Assembly (NCBI RefSeq): GCF_018342065.1
Contig: NZ_JAFDOE010000001.1
Span: 496,001 to 560,000 of the forward strand
Origin: Citrobacter sp. FP75
GTDB lineage: Bacteria; Pseudomonadota; Gammaproteobacteria; Enterobacterales; Enterobacteriaceae
Length of the DNA: 64,000 bases
Direction: 5' to 3'
Both the position numbers and the translations under genes were made by a program. A model generated the notes under the pieces. That model made no database searches and had not been told where the DNA came from. It was given only the letters and a program-made list of their open reading frames with translations. Positions within the stretch are counted from its first letter, which is position 1. Each line of letters opens with the position of its first letter. Below, piece by piece: positions 60,526 to 64,000 of this stretch.

Positions 60526-61728
60526 ATGACGCAATACTTCTCTTCACTTCGCAGCCTGGCTGCGGGTTCTGCACTCTTAATCCTTTTGGCGCCGACCGTA
60601 CAGGCGGCGGAGCAACCAACGGCTCCACCGAGCGTTGATGCGCGGGCATGGATCCTGATGGATTACGCCAGCGGCAAGGTGCTGGCGGAAGGTAATGCTG
60701 ATGAGAAACTGGACCCGGCCAGTCTGACCAAGATCATGACCAGCTATGTGGTGGGTCAGGCGCTGAAGGCCGGGAAAATTAACCTGAATGACATGGTTAC
60801 CGTGGGCAAAGATGCCTGGGCGACGGGTAACCCGGCCCTGCGCGGCTCTTCGGTGATGTTCCTGAAGCCCGGCGATCAGGTGGCGGTGTCCGATCTGAAC
60901 AAAGGCGTTATCATTCAGTCGGGTAATGATGCCTGTATCGCGCTGGCGGATTACGTCGCCGGAAGCCAGGAATCATTTATTGGTTTAATGAATGGCTATG
61001 CGCAAAAACTGGGACTGACCAATACCACCTTCCAGACGGTGCATGGTCTGGATGCAGCAGGGCAGTTCAGTACCGCACGTGACATGGCGCTGCTCGGGAA
61101 GGCGCTAATCCACGATGTGCCGGAAGAGTACGCCATCCATAAAGAGAAAGAGTTTACCTTTAACAAAATTCGCCAGCCGAACCGCAACCGTCTGCTGTGG
61201 AGCACCAACCTGAACGTGGACGGAATGAAAACGGGTACTACAGCAGGGGCGGGTTACAACCTGGTGGCTTCCGCGACTCAGGGCGATATGCGCCTGATCT
61301 CCGTGGTGTTGGGGGCGAAAACCGACCGTATTCGTTTTAATGAGTCAGAAAAATTGCTGACGTGGGGCTTTCGATTCTTTGAAACCGTCACGCCGATTAA
61401 ACCAGATGCCACTTTCGTGACTCAGCGCGTGTGGTTTGGCGATAAGAGCGAAGTGAACCTGGGTGCCGGGGAAGCCGGTTCGGTGACCATTCCGCGCGGC
61501 CAGCTTAAAAATCTGAAAGCCAGCTTTACCCTGACTGAGCCACAGTTAACCGCGCCGCTGAAGAAAGGTCAGGTTGTCGGGACTATCGACTTCCAGTTGA
61601 ATGGGAAATCCATCGAGCAGCGTCCGTTGATGGTGATGGAGGCCGTTGAAGAGGGTGGTTTCTTTAGCCGGATGTGGGATTTTGTGATGATGAAATTCCA
61701 CCAGTGGTTTGGTGGCTGGTTCTCTTAA
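60526..61728 (+). CDS. dacC: D-alanyl-D-alanine carboxypeptidase DacC (PBP6)
   Basis: Low-molecular-weight penicillin-binding protein of 400 residues that trims the terminal D-Ala of peptidoglycan. It has a signal peptide (about 1-28, ending TVQAA). Catalytic motifs: S66-L-T-K69 (ASLTKI), S132-G-N134 and K235-T-G237 (GMKTGTTAG). The C-terminal beta domain is followed by an amphipathic anchor ([18 protein letters not shown]). The ATG at 60526 ([10 protein letters not shown]) aligns with E. coli; an ATG seven codons upstream is less likely. Confidence 0.97.
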   Translation: MTQYFSSLRSLAAGSALLILLAPTVQAAEQPTAPPSVDARAWILMDYASGKVLAEGNADEKLDPASLTKIMTSYVVGQALKAGKINLNDMVTVGKDAWATGNPALRGSSVMFLKPGDQVAVSDLNKGVIIQSGNDACIALADYVAGSQESFIGLMNGYAQKLGLTNTTFQTVHGLDAAGQFSTARDMALLGKALIHDVPEEYAIHKEKEFTFNKIRQPNRNRLLWSTNLNVDGMKTGTTAGAGYNLVASATQGDMRLISVVLGAKTDRIRFNESEKLLTWGFRFFETVTPIKPDATFVTQRVWFGDKSEVNLGAGEAGSVTIPRGQLKNLKASFTLTEPQLTAPLKKGQVVGTIDFQLNGKSIEQRPLMVMEAVEEGGFFSRMWDFVMMKFHQWFGGWFS

Positions 61729-61738
61729 TCTTACCGAT

Positions 61739-61766
61739 TGCCGGATGGCGCTATCGCCGTCCGGCA
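61739..61766. repeat. REP hairpin between dacC and deoR
   Basis: TGCCGGATGGCG-CTAT-CGCCGTCCGGCA, a 12-bp stem with one G-T pair, between convergent genes. Confidence 0.85.
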
Positions 61767-61773
61767 GTATCTT

Positions 61774-62532
61774 TCAATATATCAGCTTAATGTGCTGCAC
61801 TTTCGCGTAATCAACAAATTCATCGTCAGGACGAGTATCGCTGATGATGCTGTCAAAGCGTTTTAGCTCGCCCATCCGCGCGGGACGCACCTTGCCAAAC
61901 TTGCTGTGATCCACCACCAATACGTGATATTGCGCCATCGACATTGCCCAGTGCTTCACCGCTAATTCTTCCAGGTTAAAACAGGTTGCGCCCTTGTCAA
62001 TGTGTACGCCAGCCGCAGAGTAAAACGCGATATCCGGGCACAGGTTATTCAGCGTCTCCTGAAAATCGAGCGGTTTGAAAATAGCGTTGCTGGCATGGAA
62101 TTCACCGCCACACAGGATAACGCGACACAGTGGTTTTTCCTGCAGTGCCAGAAAGGTATTCAGCGAGTAGCAAATGGCGGTGAAAGGCAGGTCATTATCG
62201 ATGGCTTCAATGATCCACGGCGTGGTGGTGCCGCAGTCAAAAAAGATCGTCTGATGCGCCTGAACGAGGCTCGCAGCCTGCTGCGCAGCACGACGTTTCT
62301 CATCCACCAGTCGGGACTTCTGGTCGCTGATTAAATAGTGGCTGGCGCTACGGGGTTCCAGAACAATATAGCCTCCCAACAACACAACCGGGGCATTGTT
62401 ATTATTCAGGTCGCGACGGATGGTCATCTCAGATACGCCCAGCAGCGTCGCGGCTTCTTTAAGGTGTAATTTATCGCTGCGTTTCAGCGCCTGCAGCAAT
62501 TGACCAATACGCTCGTCGCGTCGTGTTTCCAT
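61774..62532 (-). CDS. deoR: Deoxyribose operon repressor DeoR
   Basis: DeoR-family regulator of 252 residues. The N-terminal HTH is ERIGQLLQALKRSDKLHLKEAATLLGVSEMTIRRDLN (about 6-42). The C-terminal sugar-phosphate domain has TIFFDCGTTTPWIIEAI and LVVDHSKFGKVRPARMG. It represses nucleoside catabolism genes until deoxyribose-5-phosphate binds. It lies 66 bp after ybjG on the same strand; a strong hairpin fills that gap. Confidence 0.96.
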   Translation of the reverse strand: METRRDERIGQLLQALKRSDKLHLKEAATLLGVSEMTIRRDLNNNNAPVVLLGGYIVLEPRSASHYLISDQKSRLVDEKRRAAQQAASLVQAHQTIFFDCGTTTPWIIEAIDNDLPFTAICYSLNTFLALQEKPLCRVILCGGEFHASNAIFKPLDFQETLNNLCPDIAFYSAAGVHIDKGATCFNLEELAVKHWAMSMAQYHVLVVDHSKFGKVRPARMGELKRFDSIISDTRPDDEFVDYAKVQHIKLIY

Positions 62533-62544
62533 AGTTCCCCTGGT

Positions 62545-62590
62545 GAGTAGAGTAAGCGCTTCATATCGAGCGTTTAATACTACTCTTTTT
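62545..62590 (+). terminator. Plus-strand terminator-like hairpin between deoR and ybjG
   Basis: GAGTAG (62545-62550) with CTACTC (62580-62585) and an inner AAGCGCT with AGCGTTT make a long stem, followed on the plus strand by TTTTT. Both flanking genes read the other way, so it would stop antisense transcription or serve as an operator for deoR. Confidence 0.55.
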
Positions 62591-62598
62591 ACCGTGGG

Positions 62599-63207
62599 TT
62601 AGTCACGTACCCAGCCTTTACGGATCGGCAGGGCGAAACAGGTGCGATAGCAGGTCTGCAAAGTACAATACAGCGTGGTTCCGAATCGTTGCCAGATCAT
62701 CTGGGCGCTCAGGCAGCCGATAAGCCCTGCCAGTAACCCACCCAGCATATCCAGCGGCCAGTGTACGCCGAGGTACACCCGTGACCAGGCAATCGCCACG
62801 GCAACTATCATCAGTAGAGCGCCCGTCCAAAGGCGGTGCCAGAACAAAAAGGCCAGCGCAAAGGTAAAAATAACCGTACCGTGATCGCTCGGGAAAGAGT
62901 CATCCGCTGCATGGTGCAGGAAGTTATAGCCGATGTGGTTAACGAACGGACGATCGTGGGGGAACACATGCCCCATCAGCCATGAAATGGTCAGGCCGAC
63001 AATCAGCGCCAGCGCTATTTTTATCACCAATATGCGCTGAGTGACGACGTGGTCGCGCGGGCCCCAAAGCCAGAGGATGACGGCCAACAGCGGTACGATG
63101 CTGATCAGGTCTTTAGCAATAAAGATGGCAAACGCGATCGCCCATTGCGCAGAGTCCGGCGTGGCGTTGATCAGGTAAAATAGCGAGTTGTTCAGATTTT
63201 CCAGCAT
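62599..63207 (-). CDS. ybjG: Undecaprenyl-diphosphatase YbjG (PAP2 family)
   Basis: Inner-membrane PAP2 phosphatase of 202 residues that dephosphorylates undecaprenyl pyrophosphate, the lipid carrier for cell-wall and O-antigen units; overexpression gives bacitracin resistance. Motifs: FPHDRPF (C1-like; the usual Lys is not obvious), SFPSDHG (C2) and SRVYLGVHWPLDMLGG (C3). The ATG at 63207 (MLENLNNSLF) matches E. coli; the longer reading to 63258 is less likely. A PmrA/BasR-type box lies upstream. Confidence 0.93.
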   Translation of the reverse strand: MLENLNNSLFYLINATPDSAQWAIAFAIFIAKDLISIVPLLAVILWLWGPRDHVVTQRILVIKIALALIVGLTISWLMGHVFPHDRPFVNHIGYNFLHHAADDSFPSDHGTVIFTFALAFLFWHRLWTGALLMIVAVAIAWSRVYLGVHWPLDMLGGLLAGLIGCLSAQMIWQRFGTTLYCTLQTCYRTCFALPIRKGWVRD

Positions 63208-63362
63208 AACATCCAGATTCAGCACAGTAGTTAAAAAGAGTCCTATCAGGCGGAGCATAAGTTAGCTTTAACGGGATAAAAAGCGGCGTTGTCTTATTTG
63301 TCCGTTAAATGACTCTTTTTAAGATAATTAATGTCGTCTATGGAGCATGATAACGGCTTCAA

Positions 63363-63379
63363 CTTAAATTAACCTTAAA
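63363..63379 (-). promoter_or_regulatory. PmrA/BasR-type box upstream of ybjG
   Basis: On the minus strand TTTAAG-GTTAA-TTTAAG fits YTTAAK-N5-YTTAAK at every defined base. It faces ybjG, about 156-172 bp upstream of its ATG. ybjG belongs to the BasR regulon in E. coli and the related pagP/pmr-type envelope response. Confidence 0.75.
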
Positions 63380-63407
63380 GCAAAAGAGCATTGTGAAACT
63401 GAGTGTA

Positions 63408-63425
63408 AAAATGTGCGCATTTTTC
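63408..63425. promoter_or_regulatory. Dyad in the ybjG-mdfA intergenic region
   Basis: AAAAATG-TGCG-CATTTTT, a perfect 7-bp dyad about 81-98 bp before the mdfA ATG. It may be an operator or the base of a leader hairpin. The regulator is unknown. Confidence 0.45.
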
Positions 63426-63505
63426 TGTCAAATCACATAATTCACTATCACCAGTCCGGCGCATTTATTACACTTTGCGCGTTTTTTCATTGGTTAAGAG
63501 ATTGC

Positions 63506-64000
63506 ATGCACAACCGTTTATCTTCAGGCGCCCGACTGGGGCGTCAGGCATTACTTTTCCCTCTCTGTCTGGTGCTTTACGAATTCTCCACGTATATCGG
63601 TAACGATATGATCCAGCCCGGTATGTTGGCGGTGGTGGAGCAATATCAAGCCGGATTAGACTGGGTTCCTACATCCATGACCGCGTATCTGGCAGGCGGC
63701 ATGTTTTTGCAGTGGCTGTTAGGACCGCTGTCGGACCGTATTGGTCGTCGTCCGGTGATGCTAACCGGCGTGGTGTGGTTCATTATTACCTGCCTTGCGA
63801 CGCTGTTTGCGCAGAACATTGAACAATTTACCTTCCTGCGTTTTTTGCAGGGGATCAGCCTGTGCTTTATTGGTGCGGTGGGTTATGCCGCGATCCAGGA
63901 GTCCTTTGAAGAGGCGGTATGCATCAAAATTACCGCGCTGATGGCGAACGTGGCGTTGATCGCCCCGTTGCTGGGACCGCTGGTCGGTGCTGCCTGGGTG
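63506..64000 (+). CDS. mdfA: Multidrug/proton antiporter MdfA, N-terminal part (runs off window)
   Basis: Major-facilitator drug exporter (also called Cmr). It expels chloramphenicol, lipophilic cations and other drugs, and gives alkali tolerance. 165 codons are present with no stop, starting [17 protein letters not shown]. The membrane-embedded acidic residues essential for drug and proton handling, E26 and D34, are in place ([11 protein letters not shown]). The MFS motif A is [14 protein letters not shown]. The C-terminal 60 percent lies outside the window. Confidence 0.95.
   Translation, partial: MHNRLSSGARLGRQALLFPLCLVLYEFSTYIGNDMIQPGMLAVVEQYQAGLDWVPTSMTAYLAGGMFLQWLLGPLSDRIGRRPVMLTGVVWFIITCLATLFAQNIEQFTFLRFLQGISLCFIGAVGYAAIQESFEEAVCIKITALMANVALIAPLLGPLVGAAWV

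Overview
This is a contiguous stretch of enterobacterial chromosome. From the proteins, their order and the repeat families, it belongs to a close relative of Escherichia and Salmonella, most likely Citrobacter. I cannot fix the species. It runs from the 3' two thirds of uvrB to the first part of mdfA and follows the E. coli K-12 order almost gene for gene. I see no tRNA, rRNA, CRISPR array, prophage, insertion sequence or transposase. Two K-12 loci are missing at their expected places: ybhM (between ybhL and ybhN) and the c-di-GMP pair yliE-yliF (between gsiD and rimO). Short REP-type repeats occupy both junctions.

Layout. 1-6141: uvrB end, ybhK, the Moco-riboswitch-controlled moaABCDE operon, ybhL. 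6181-9142: the ybhP-clsB-ybhN membrane lipid operon. 9273-16858: ybhQ, the cecR-ybhGFSR export operon and rhlE, with a perfect 20-bp palindromic operator between cecR and rhlE. 16955-21351: the SOS unit dinG-ybiB, then hcxB. 21447-25910: the Fur-type fiu-ybiX-ybiI unit flanked by two YhcN-family genes. 26121-34559: rlmF, ybiO, glnHPQ, dps, rhtA, ompX. 34624-41182: opgE, the manganese pair mntS/mntR, ybiR, ldtB, ybiT, followed by an ERIC element. 41327-47809: ybiU, ybiV, the glycyl-radical pair pflE-pflF and fsaA. 47895-56346: moeAB, then iaaA-gsiABCD (isoaspartyl peptidase and glutathione import). 56408-64000: rimO, bssR, yliI, gstB, dacC, deoR, ybjG, partial mdfA.

Several themes link genes. 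Much of molybdenum cofactor synthesis is here (moaA-E for the pterin, moeA/moeB for sulfur and Mo insertion), and moaA carries the feedback riboswitch. Manganese and oxidative stress are covered by mntS, mntR and dps, and iron by fiu-ybiX. Envelope functions include opgE, ldtB, dacC, clsB, ybjG, ompX and ybiO.

The least explained part is 41.3-47.8 kb. An identical 14-mer lies upstream of ybiU and ybiV, and a 12/14 match lies upstream of pflE. A CRP-like site precedes ybiV and an FNR-like palindrome sits between pflE and fsaA. This suggests a small co-regulated set around a glycyl-radical enzyme of unknown substrate. It is the best candidate for an undescribed system in an otherwise conventional core-genome window.
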